Positions 56,488-64,000 of a stretch of DNA of 64,000 bases are shown here, piece by piece (position 1 is the first letter of the stretch; every line of letters starts with the position of its first letter). Both the position numbers and the translations under genes were made by a program. The notes beneath the pieces are model-generated. The model saw only the letters and a list, made by a program, of their open reading frames with translations, ran no database searches and was not told the origin of the DNA. This DNA comes from VRUE01 sp963728835 (GTDB taxonomy: Bacteria; Actinomycetota; Thermoleophilia; Solirubrobacterales; 70-9), in contig CAVSKZ010000002.1 in NCBI GenBank assembly GCA_963728835.1, positions 1,302,001 through 1,366,000 of the forward strand. Reading direction: 5' to 3'.

Positions 56488-57574
56488 GGATCGCCGTTCT
56501 CGGCGTCGGCCTGATCGGAGGCTCGATCGGGCTCGCCGCCCGGCGGCGGCTGCAAAGCGAGGTCGCCGGCTTCGACCCCGATCCGGCGACCCTCGAGCGG
56601 GCTCTGGCCGAGGGAGTCGCTCGACCGCGGCGCGAGCACGCTCGGCGAGGCCTGCGAGGGTGCCGAGGTGGTCTTCTGCGCGGCGCCGGTTGCCGGCCTG
56701 GCCGAGCTCGCGGCGACCGCGCTGGAGGCCTGCGGGCCCGACGCGGTCGTCACCGATGTCGGCTCGACCAAGCGCGACATCGTCGCCGCCCTCGGCTCCG
56801 ACGAGCGCTTCATCGGCGGGCACCCGCTCGCCGGGGCCGAGACCTCCGGCGTCGAGAACGCCCGCGATGATCTCTTCGAGGGCGCCCGCTGGTACCTGAC
56901 CCCGCGCTCGCAGCACTCCAGCGGCCTCCTCTACGACCGGCTCTGCAGCGACGGTCGGCGGGCTCGGCGCGCGCGCCCAGGCGATCGACGCCGAGACCCA
57001 CGATCGCCTGATGGCGACCGTCAGCCACCTGCCGCACGTGGTCGCCAACGTGCTGGTCAGCCAGGCGGCGGACGAGCTGACCCGCGACTCCGAGCGGATG
57101 CCCGAGGTCGGTCCCAGCTTTCGCGACACGACCCGCGTCGCCGGCGCCAACCCGGCGATCTGGGGCGACATCTTCGCCAGCAACCGCGAGGCGGTGGCCG
57201 AGGCGGTCGACGCGGTCGCCGCGCGCCTGCGCGACGCCGCCGAGCTGATCCGCGAGGGCGAGCGCGAGGCGGTCGCAGAGTGGCACTCAGCCGCCGCCGC
57301 CGACCGCCGCCGCCTGCTCGAGGCCGAGCTCTCCGGCGGGCAGCTGCGCGAGCTGCGCATCGTCGTCGCCAACCGGCCGGGCACGATCGCCGAGCTTGCC
57401 CTCGCCCTCGGCGAGGCCGGCGTCAACATCGAGGACATGGCGCTCTACCCGGCTCCCGATATGACGTCCGGGGCGGTCTCGCTCTGGGTCGCGGGCGACG
57501 AGCAGGCGGCGCGCGCGACGGCGCTGGTGCGCGGGCTGGGCCACAGCGCCAGCGTCGTCGGAGACGGCGAGTAG
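56484..57574 (+). CDS. tyrA: Prephenate/arogenate dehydrogenase with ACT domain, two frame breaks
   Basis: About 362 residues of a TyrA enzyme. The NAD(P) site is AVLGVGLIGGSIGLAARRR. A single extra base near 56625 shifts the frame; it continues AEVVFCAAPVAGLAELA, VVTDVGSTKRDIVAAL and IGGHPLAGAETSGVENA. A second extra base near 56950 leads to MATVSHLPHVVANVLV, PSFRDTTRVAGANPAIW and a C-terminal ACT domain (IVVANRPGTIAELALALGEA). All catalytic segments survive across the breaks, so the gene is probably intact in the organism. The ACT domain suggests tyrosine feedback. Confidence 0.85.
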
Positions 57575-57582
57575 GGAGCGGC

Positions 57583-58894
57583 GTGGCGACGCGGTTCGAT
57601 CCGAGCGGCTCCCTGCGCGGACGCCTGCGTCCTCCGGCCGACAAGTCGATCTCCCACCGCGCGGCCCTGATCGCGGCGATGGGAGAGGGGGAGGTGACGA
57701 TCGAGGGCTACCTCGACTCCGCCGACACCCGCTCGACCTTGGCCGCGGTGCAGGCGCTCGGCGCCGAGGTCGAGGGTGTCGGCCCGGGTGCGATCGAGCC
57801 GACGATTCGCGTGCGCGGGGTCGGGCTGCGCGGCGCCAGGCCCGCGGGGATCGACGTCGGCAACGCCGGCACCCTTCTGCGCCTGCTGCCGGGCTGGCTG
57901 GCGGGGCAGCCGCAGGGCAGCTGGACGCTCGACGGCGACGATTCGATCCGTCGTCGCCCGGTCGACCGGATCGCAGCGCCCCTGCGCGAGATGGGCGCCC
58001 GCCTCAGCTGCCGCGAGGACCGCTTGCCGCCGCTGGCGGTCGAGGCCGCGCCGCTGAAGGGCATCTCGCTACGAGCTGCCGGTCGCCAGCGCCCAGGTCA
58101 AGTCGTGCATCCTCCTCGCCGGACTGCTCGCCGAGGGCGAGACCTGGGTCGGGGAGCCCCTGCGCAGCCGCGACCACACCGAGCGGATGCTCGCCGCCGC
58201 CGGCGCCGAGGTCACCTGGCTGCGAAGGCGGTGTCTCGGTGCTGCCGGCCGAGACGCCTGGAGCCGGGCGAGCTCGGCGATCCCGGCGGACTTCTCCTCG
58301 GCGGCCTTCTTCCTCCTGGCGGCGCTTCTCGTGCCCGGCAGCGAGGTCGAGCTGCCGCGCGTGGGCGTCAACCCGACCCGGACCGGCCTGCTCGGCGTGC
58401 TCGAGCGGATGGGCGCCGAGGTCGAGGTGGAGGCCGAAGCGGTCGGCAGGCACGGCGGGGAGCCGGTCGGGACGATCCGGGCGCGGGCGGCGGATCTGCG
58501 CGGGACGGAGGTCGGCGGCAAGGAGATCCCGCTGGCGATCGACGAGCTGCCGCTGGTCGCCCTCGCCGCCTGCTTCGCCGAAGGCGAGACGACGATCCTC
58601 GATGCCGCCGAGCTGCGGCGCAAGGAGTCCGACCGGATCGCCACCACCTGCGAGGCCCTGGCCGCGCTCGGAGCCACGGTCGAGGCGGCGCAGGACGGGA
58701 TGCGGATCGAGGGGCAAGGCGGCCTGCGCGGCGGCACGATCGACTCCCACGGCGACCACCGGATAGCCATGCTCGGCGCGATCGCCGGCCTCGCCTCGCG
58801 CGAGGGCGTCGTGGTCGAGGGCATGGGAGCCGCTGCGGTCAGCTACCCCGACTTCGAGGCCGACCTGGCCTCGCTGCTGGGTAGCAGCGGCTGA
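57583..58894 (+). CDS. aroA: EPSP synthase (3-phosphoshikimate 1-carboxyvinyltransferase), several frame breaks
   Basis: The enzyme of the sixth shikimate step, transferring enolpyruvate from PEP to shikimate 3-phosphate. The N-terminus has RPPADKSISHRAALIAA, and DVGNAGTLLRLLPGWLAG with DDSIRRRPVDRIAAPL follow. Extra bases near 58069, 58225, 58257 and 58275 disturb the frame; between them PVASAQVKSCILLAGLL, LRSRDHTERML and the strand AIPADFSSAAFFLLAALL can be read. The end is intact: KEIPLAIDELPLVALAA, ELRRKESDRIATTCEAL and DHRIAMLGAIAGLAS. This complete motif set argues for sequence errors. Confidence 0.85.
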
Positions 58895-58907
58895 TCCGCC
58901 CCGCCCA

Positions 58908-58913
58908 TACGCT
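58908..58913 (+). promoter_or_regulatory. -10 box (TACGCT) of a probable leaderless cmk promoter
   Basis: TACGCT is followed after six bases by the ATG at 58920; no Shine-Dalgarno is present. Confidence 0.45.
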
Positions 58914-58919
58914 GCCGCC

Positions 58920-59558
58920 ATGGTCATCGCGATCGACGGGCCCGCCGGGGCCGGTAAGTCCACCGTTGCCCGCGCCCTGGCGGAGCGGCTTGGCTTCACC
59001 TACCTCGACTCCGGGGCGATGTACCGCTGCGTGGCCCTGGCTGCGCTCGAGCGCGGCGCCGACCTCGACGACGGAGAGGCGATGGGCGATCTGGCGGCGT
59101 CGCTCGAGATCGGCTTCGACGGCGAGCGGGTCGAGCTCGACGGGCGCGACGTCGGCGCGGCGATCCGCGAGCCGCGGGTGACCGAGGCGTCCTCGCGCGT
59201 CTCGGTGCACCCGGCCGTGCGCGAGGCGATGGTCGCCGGGCAGCGGCGGCTGATCGCCGCCGGCCGCTACGTCGCCGAGGGCCGCGACATCGGCACCGTG
59301 GTCAGCCCCGACGCGCCGCTGAAGGTCTTCCTCACCGCCTCCGCGGAGGAGCGCGCGCGCCGCCGCGCCGGGCAGACCGGGGAGGACCCCGCCGACGTCC
59401 TGGTCGCCCAGCGCGAGCGCGACGCCCGCGACGAGACCCGCGAGCACAGCGCCCTGCGGCCGGCCGAGGACGCGGTCGAGCTCGACACCACCGGCCTCGC
59501 CCTCGAGGAGGTCGTCGACCGTGTCGAGGGCCTGGCCCGCGAGCGGGGCCTGGCGTGA
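58920..59558 (+). CDS. cmk: Cytidylate kinase
   Basis: A 212-residue nucleoside monophosphate kinase making CDP/dCDP. P-loop IDGPAGAGKSTVARAL, YLDSGAMYRCVALAAL, the Arg-rich VTEASSRVSVHPAVREAM, GRYVAEGRDIGTVVSPDA and the LID-region ERARRRAGQ are all as expected. It ends at the probable start of der, the common cmk-der arrangement. Confidence 0.95.
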   Translation: MVIAIDGPAGAGKSTVARALAERLGFTYLDSGAMYRCVALAALERGADLDDGEAMGDLAASLEIGFDGERVELDGRDVGAAIREPRVTEASSRVSVHPAVREAMVAGQRRLIAAGRYVAEGRDIGTVVSPDAPLKVFLTASAEERARRRAGQTGEDPADVLVAQRERDARDETREHSALRPAEDAVELDTTGLALEEVVDRVEGLARERGLA

Positions 59559-60869
59559 GCGCTGCCGACCGTCGCCGTCGTCGGCTTCCCCAACGTCGGC
59601 AAGAGCACGCTCGTCAACAGGCTCGCCGGCGGGCGGGAGGCGGTGACCCACGCCGAGCCCGGCGTCACCCGCGACCGCAAGCGCGTGCGCTGCGAGTGGA
59701 ACGGCGTCGCCTTCGAGCTGCTCGACACCGGCGGCATCGACATCGAGGACTACTCCGAGCTGGCCCGGGACATCCAGCAGCAGGCGCGACTGGGGATCGC
59801 CGAGGCCGACGTGGTGATGCTCGTCGTCGACGCGCGCGCCGGCGTTCGGGCCGGCGACGCCGAGCTGGCCAAGACCCTGCGCGGCTCCGACGTGCCGGTG
59901 ATCGTCGTCGCCAACAAGCTCGACCGGCCCGAGGACGAGCACATGGCCGCGGAACTGAACAAGCTCGGGCTCGGCGAGCCGCTCGGCGGTCTCCGCCACC
60001 CACGGGCTCGGCAGCGGCGACCTGCTCGACCGCGTGGTCGAGCTGCTCGGCGAGCATGCCAAGCCCGGCGAAGCAGGACGACGCGGTCAGGGTCGCGGTG
60101 ATCGGCCGTCCCAACGCCGGCAAGTCCTCGCTGGTCAACGCCTTCCTCGGCTCCGAGCGGGTGATCGTCTCCGACGTGGCGGGGACCACCCGCGACTCGA
60201 TCGACACCGAGGTCGAGGTCGACGGGCGCCGCGTCGTCCTCGTCGACACCGCCGGCCTGCGCCGCCGCTCCAAGGTCGCCGGCACGGTCGACTACTACGC
60301 CCAGCTGCGCTCCGAACACGCGGTCGAGCGGGCCGACGTCGCGATCGTCGTCTGCGACGCCTCCGACGGGGTCACGGCCGAGGACCTGCGGGTGGCCGAG
60401 ATCGCGATGCGGGCCGGCTGCGCGACGCTGCTGGCGATGAACAAGTGGGACGTCACCCGCACCGACATCGACGACGCCCGCGCCCGGGTCACGCGCAAGC
60501 TGCGCCTGCGGCCGGCCGTCGTCACCTGCTCGGCGACGCGCGGGCGCAACGTCGCACAACCTGCTGCCGAAGGCGCTGGAGCTGGCCGACAGGGCCGGGG
60601 AGCGGATCCCGACGCCGGAGCTCAACCGGTTCGTCGCCGACGTCGTCGCCAAGACGCCGCCGCCCTCGCGGCGCGGCCGCCGCCTGCGTCTCTACTACGC
60701 GGCCCAGGTCGGCGAGCGGCCGCCGCGGATCGCGATCCAGGTCAACGACCGCAAGCTGATCGTCCGCGACTGGGCCTACCACCTGGAGAACCGCCTGCGC
60801 GAGACCTATGGCCTCGAGGGCGTCCCCCTGGTCATCGACTTCGTGCCGCATTCGGGCAGGCGGCGGTAG
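59555..60869 (+). CDS. der: Ribosome biogenesis GTPase Der (EngA), four frame breaks
   Basis: A tandem-GTPase protein needed for 50S assembly. G domain 1: AVVGFPNVGKSTLVNRLAGG, TRDRKRVRCEW, LLDTGGI and VVANKLDRP. G domain 2: VAVIGRPNAGKSSLVNAFLG, TTRDSIDTEVEV, VDTAGLRRRSK, and MNKWDV. The C-terminal KH-like domain runs from PTPELNRFVADVVA to LVIDFVPHSGRRR. Extra bases near 59561, 59985, 60067 and 60554 each move the frame by +1; removing them gives one continuous protein of about 437 residues. The GTG at 59555 overlaps the cmk stop. The gene is essential in most bacteria, so these are likely sequence errors. Confidence 0.88.
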
Positions 60870-60883
60870 GCTTCGGGGTCATC

Positions 60884-62114
60884 GTGCCGAGGCGGTACCT
60901 CTTCACCTCCGAGTCGGTCACCGAGGGGCACCCCGACAAGGTCTGCGACCAGATCTCCGACGCGGTGCTCGACGCGGTGATGGCGGAGGACCCCGAGGGC
61001 CGCGTCGCCTGCGAGTCCCTTGTCAACACCGGCATGGCGGTGGTCTCGGGCGAGATCTCGACCGAGGTCCACCTCGACGTGCCGGATCTGGTCCGCGAGA
61101 CGATCCGCGAGATCGGCTACGACCACGGCGACTACGGCTACCACTGCGACCACGTCTCGGTTCTGGTCTCGCTCGACAAGCAGTCGCCCGACATCGCCCA
61201 GGGCGTCGACGCGGCTTACGAGACGCGGACCGAGCCATCGGCCGACGACGAGCTGCTGGTCGCCGGCGCGGGGGACCAGGGAATGATGTTCGGCTACGCC
61301 ACCGACGAGACCGAGGCGCTGATGCCGATGCCGATCCACCTCGCCCACCGGCTGGCCGAGCGGCTTGCCGCGGTGCGCAAGGACGGCACCCTCGACTACC
61401 TCGGGCCCGACGGCAAGACCCAGGTGACGGTCCGTTACGCCGAGGGCCGCCCGGTCGGGGTCGAGAAGCTCCTGATCTCCACCCAGCACGCGGAGGGGGT
61501 CGAGTCGGAGTCGAAGATCAAGCCCGACCTCTGGGAGAGCGTAGTGCTGCCGGTGCTCGGCGCCGAGGCCGCCGGCCTCTTCGACGAGGCCGAGCTGCGC
61601 AAGCACTTCCTCGTCAACCCGACCGGCAAGTTCGTGATCGGCGGCCCCGTCGGCGACGCCGGCCTCACCGGCCGCAAGATCATCGTCGACACCTACGGCG
61701 GCATGGCGCGCCACGGCGGCGGCGCCTTCTCCGGCAAGGACCCCTCCAAGGTCGACCGCTCGGCCGCCTACGCGGCTCGCTACGTCGCCAAGAACGTCGT
61801 CGCCGCCGGCCTCGCCCAGCGCTGCGAGGTCCAGGTCGCCTACGCGATCGGCGTCGCCCGCCCGATCTCGCTGATGGTCGAGACCTTCGGCACCGGCAAG
61901 CTGCCGGACGAGCAGCATCTCCGCGCTGGTCGAAGCGGAGTTCGACCTCCGCCCCGGCGCCTTCCGCCGCTACCTGGACCTGCACCGCCCGGTCTTCCGC
62001 GAGACGGCGGCCTACGGCCACTTCGGCCGCGAGGGCGACGCCTTCACCTGGGAGCGCACCGACCGGGCGGAGAAGCTGAAAGCCGCCGCCGGGCTCGAAG
62101 CGGCTCCCGCCTGA
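60884..62114 (+). CDS. metK: S-adenosylmethionine synthetase, one frame break near the end
   Basis: Methionine adenosyltransferase making SAM from methionine and ATP. FTSESVTEGHPDKVCDQISD opens the N-terminal domain, GAGDQGMMFGYATDE is the family signature, IGGPVGDAGLTGRKIIVDT and GGGAFSGKDPSKVDRSAAY are further conserved segments. One extra base near 61916 shifts the frame after GTGKLPDEQ; the rest (ISALVEAEFDLRPGAFRRYL, then GHFGREGDAFTWERTD) follows in the next frame to the TGA at 62112. Total about 409 residues. A TAGGCT box formed by the der stop lies 11 bases before the GTG. The 260 bases after metK hold a palindrome and no gene I can support. Confidence 0.92.
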
Positions 62115-62282
62115 AGTACCCAGCGTGGGAGGAGCCTGCTCCTTGAAGCCCCGGCGCCCCGCGCCGAGTGCCGTCGAACAACGAAAGCTTTGAGACCTCA
62201 GCGTGCCGACGCCCCGAGCAGGAGGCGTCCAGGGCTGCCGAACGGTGCCTCTGGCCTAAAGCTTGTGTGAGCCGTCGGCGTG

Positions 62283-62350
62283 GGGGATCTCGGGGGTCCC
62301 TCCCCAGGAACTCCCGCGAAGCGGCCTGGGGAGGGACCCCCGAAATCCCC
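62283..62350. repeat. Palindromic element, family C, copy 2
   Basis: Arms 62283-62308 and 62325-62350 pair at 25 of 26 positions. The 16-base loop AACTCCCGCGAAGCGG is the exact reverse complement of the loop of copy 1 at 38746-38761; part of the inner stem is also shared, the outer stem is not. It lies between metK and a convergent gene. Confidence 0.93.
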
Positions 62351-62373
62351 TCACCCCAACCGCAGAAAGCTGC

Positions 62374-62877
62374 TCAGGCCGGCGGCTGTGCCTCGCCCAA
62401 ACCGTGGGTACCGGCGGCATTGGCGCCGGTTGCCTGGTCGACGCTGTGGACTACGTCCTGGGGGTCGGCGACCCCGGCGAAGACGAAGTTGTAGTCGTCG
62501 CCTGCCGCCGTGTCGAAGTCGACGTCGCCGATCTGCATGACCCGCTGGTAGACGGACTGCTTGTAGTTGACGTTCTGCACCCGCTCCAGGCGGGTCTCCT
62601 GGACCTCACGGGAAACGATGCCGCGGCGGATGTTGAGGCGGCGGTCGGTGATCGTGTAGGTCGTCGCGACCCGCTTGACGAAGCCGGCCAGGACCGTCAC
62701 GCCGACGATCACGAGGACGACGAGGAAGACCGTGCCGCTGCCGGCGCCGAAGAGCTTGAAGACCACGCCGACGAGCGCCGCGACGAGGATTCCCTTCAGG
62801 TAGAAGCCGAGGATCGCCCGCCACGAGGGGTGGCCCTGGAAGATCACTCGCTCTCCCGGGCTGAGGTTCAGCGCCAT
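62374..62877 (-). CDS. Bacterial PH (bPH2, YdbS/YdbT-like) membrane protein
   Basis: A 167-residue protein with LSPGERVIFQGHPSWRAILG at the N-terminus, two membrane helices (GILVAALVGVVFKLFGAG; TVFLVVLVIVGVTVLAGF) and a bacterial PH domain starting TYTITDRRLNIRRGIVSRE and containing ETRLERVQNVNYKQSVYQR. This topology is that of the DUF304/bPH2 family, membrane proteins of unclear function often linked to envelope stress or secretion. The C-terminal 40 residues are variable. It is convergent with metK and divergent from priA. Confidence 0.85.
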   Translation of the reverse strand: MALNLSPGERVIFQGHPSWRAILGFYLKGILVAALVGVVFKLFGAGSGTVFLVVLVIVGVTVLAGFVKRVATTYTITDRRLNIRRGIVSREVQETRLERVQNVNYKQSVYQRVMQIGDVDFDTAAGDDYNFVFAGVADPQDVVHSVDQATGANAAGTHGLGEAQPPA

Positions 62878-62914
62878 CGAGCGGCAGCATACCCTCGCCG
62901 TCCGTGGCCCTCCA

Positions 62915-62920
62915 TACCGT
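62915..62920 (+). promoter_or_regulatory. -10 box (TACCGT) of a probable leaderless priA promoter
   Basis: TACCGT is followed after seven bases by the ATG at 62928. Confidence 0.4.
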
Positions 62921-62927
62921 GAGGCGG

Positions 62928-64000
62928 ATGTCGATCGCCAAGGTAGAGCCGCTCACCACCGCCCGCGCCCTGCGCGGGCCCTTCGACTACCGGCTGCCCG
63001 AGGCGATGGCCGGCCTCGAGGTCGGCAGCGTCGTGCGGGTGCCGTTCGGGCGGCAGCGGATCCTCGGGGTCGTGGTCGGGCTCGCCGAGTCCTCGGAGCT
63101 GCCGCCCGAGCGGCTGGCGGAGCCGATCGAGGCGCTCGAGGCCGGGGCACCGCCGGAGCTCGTCCGGCTCGGGCTCTGGATCGCCCGCGAGTACTGCTCG
63201 ACGGCCTCGCGCGGCCTGCAGCTGGTGCTGCCACCTGGGACGGGCGCCGCTGGGCAGCGGGTCCGCTCCCGGACGGAGCTGCGGGCGGAGATCGCCGCCG
63301 CGGGCGAGGAAGCCCTAAGCGGCGGCGAGCGGCTGGGGGTGAAGCAGCGGGCGGTGCTCGAGGCGCTGCGGGCGGGGGAGATGTCGGCGACGGAGCTGGC
63401 CGCCGCGGTCGGCTCCGACCGTGCCGTCCTGCGCCGCCTCGAGGAGCGCGGCCTGATCGCCACCCGCAGCTCGCAGGTGCGGCGGCGCTCCGTCCAGCCG
63501 GACGTCGGCGCGGCCGGAGGCCGTCCCGATCTGCTCCCCGAGCAGGACTCGCCGCGGTGGAGGGGATCGTCTCCGCGCTCGACGGCGAGGCCGGGGCACC
63601 GCGCGAGCTCCTCCTCCACGGCGTCACCGGCTCGGGCAAGACCGAGGTCTACCTGGCGGCGGTCGAGGCGTCCCTGGCCCGCGGACGCGGCGCGATCGTC
63701 CTCGTACCCGAGATCGGCCTCGCCCCGCAGGCGGTGGCGCGCTTCCGGGCGCGCCTCGGCGACCGCTTCGCCGTCCTGCACTCGGCTCTCTCCGACGGCG
63801 AGCGCTACGACGAGTGGCGCCGCCTGCGCAGCGGCGAGGCGAGCGTCTGCGTCGGCCCGCGGTCGGCAGTCTTCGCCCCGCTCGGCGATCTCGGGCTGGT
63901 CGTTATCGACGAGGAGCACGACGCCTCCTACAAGCAGGAGGGCGATCCCTGCTACGACGCCCGGGCCGTCGCCCGCAAGCGCGCGGCGGACTGCGGCGCC
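62928..64000 (+). CDS. priA: Primosomal protein N' (PriA), 5' part, one frame break; runs off the window
   Basis: The replication-restart helicase PriA. The N-terminal 3'-DNA-binding domain is visible (RGPFDYRLPEAMAGLEVGS, VRVPFGRQRILGVVVGLA, IAREYCSTASRGLQLVLPPG). Near 63550 the frame shifts (one base missing or two extra); it continues AAVEGIVSALDGEAGA and reaches the helicase core with Walker A HGVTGSGKTEVYLAAVE, LVPEIGLAPQAVARF, VLHSALSDGERYDEW, SVCVGPRSAVFAPL and the DEEH box VVIDEEHDASYKQ. Walker motifs are intact up to the window edge. Actinobacterial PriA often lacks helicase activity, but this one keeps its P-loop. Confidence 0.88.
   Translation, partial: MSIAKVEPLTTARALRGPFDYRLPEAMAGLEVGSVVRVPFGRQRILGVVVGLAESSELPPERLAEPIEALEAGAPPELVRLGLWIAREYCSTASRGLQLVLPPGTGAAGQRVRSRTELRAEIAAAGEEALSGGERLGVKQRAVLEALRAGEMSATELAAAVGSDRAVLRRLEERGLIATRSSQVRRRSVQPDVGAAGGRPDLLPEQDSPRWRGSSPRSTARPGHRASSSSTASPARARPRSTWRRSRRPWPADAARSSSYPRSASPRRRWRASGRASATASPSCTRLSPTASATTSGAACAAARRASASARGRQSSPRSAISGWSLSTRSTTPPTSRRAIPATTPGPSPASARRTAA

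Noticed and set aside
56484..62114. Programmed ribosomal frameshifting in tyrA, aroA, der and metK
   Set aside because: There are no slippery sites with downstream structure, the shifts occur up to four times per gene at unrelated sequences, and homologous genes are not frameshifted.
62115..62373. A tRNA or small RNA gene after metK
   Set aside because: No cloverleaf with CCA-type acceptor stem can be drawn; only the family C palindrome has clear structure.
1..64000. CRISPR arrays, prophage, IS elements or rRNA genes
   Set aside because: No regularly spaced direct repeats, transposase, integrase, phage structural genes or rRNA segments were seen. The palindromes are short, carry no ORF of their own and are not arrayed.

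Overview
This 64 kb window comes from a very GC-rich actinobacterial chromosome, most likely of the Thermoleophilia/Solirubrobacterales type. The evidence is a dcw cluster opened by mraZ, a MurE of the meso-DAP-adding type (DNPR motif), a GcvP split into two subunits, many GTG/TTG starts with 4-nt ATGA/GTGA overlaps, a two-gene Ku + LigD-polymerase locus, and an exported protein with the ALFVALGGSVYAA-type leader I associate with Solirubrobacterales. The lineage is an inference from gene content, not from a marker alignment.

Layout. 1-0.9 kb: the start of an ammonium transporter gene, a PII gene and a TPR protein. 0.9-3.5 kb: divergent GAF histidine kinase and LuxR-type response regulator, sharing a palindrome between their promoters. 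3.6-4.3 kb: exported protein. 4.6-11.0 kb: a cobalamin riboswitch followed by five translationally coupled genes (two DUF4430 proteins, EcfT, a fused EcfA1-EcfA2, and an S component fused to an alpha/alpha toroid). I read this as a split, transcobalamin-like B12 uptake system; it is the most interesting locus here. 11-16.8 kb: nitroreductase, glycerol-3-phosphate dehydrogenase, a Rho-like protein without a P-loop, a PHP phosphoesterase, a PfkB kinase and a DUF192 protein. 16.8-21.6 kb: a response regulator/sensor kinase pair and a Tad/Flp-type assembly set (CpaB, CpaF, TadB, TadC) with no visible pilin. 22.5-38.7 kb: the division and cell wall cluster mraZ-rsmH-ftsL-ftsI-murE-murF-mraY-(two small membrane ORFs)-murD-ftsW-murG-murC-murB-ftsQ-ftsZ. 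38.8-43.2 kb: the glycine cleavage genes gcvT-H-PA-PB. 43.2-45.0 kb: LigD polymerase and Ku. 45.1-48.8 kb: a minus-strand set with an ECF sigma factor, a membrane-anchored propeller, an M14 peptidase and a second propeller. 48.8-62.1 kb: MFS exporter, trpS, scpA-scpB-rluB, an aromatic amino acid group (aroH, hisC, aroG, tyrA, aroA), cmk, der and metK. The window ends with a PH-domain membrane protein and the 5' part of priA.

Two patterns run through the whole window. First, long-stemmed palindromes occur between genes and, unusually, in frame inside or at the ends of coding regions (ecfT, ecfA, murE, murG, gcvPA). In three families two copies share a near-identical loop or internal core while the outer stems differ but still pair. 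Second, many starts have a TANNNT box ending 6-7 nt upstream and no Shine-Dalgarno, which suggests common leaderless transcription.

Reading-frame breaks are concentrated at 11.4-11.6, 15.5, 17.2-19.1, 56.6-61.9 and 63.5 kb. Nearly all are single extra bases in otherwise well-conserved and often essential genes, so I treat most of them as assembly or sequencing errors and annotate those genes across the breaks.
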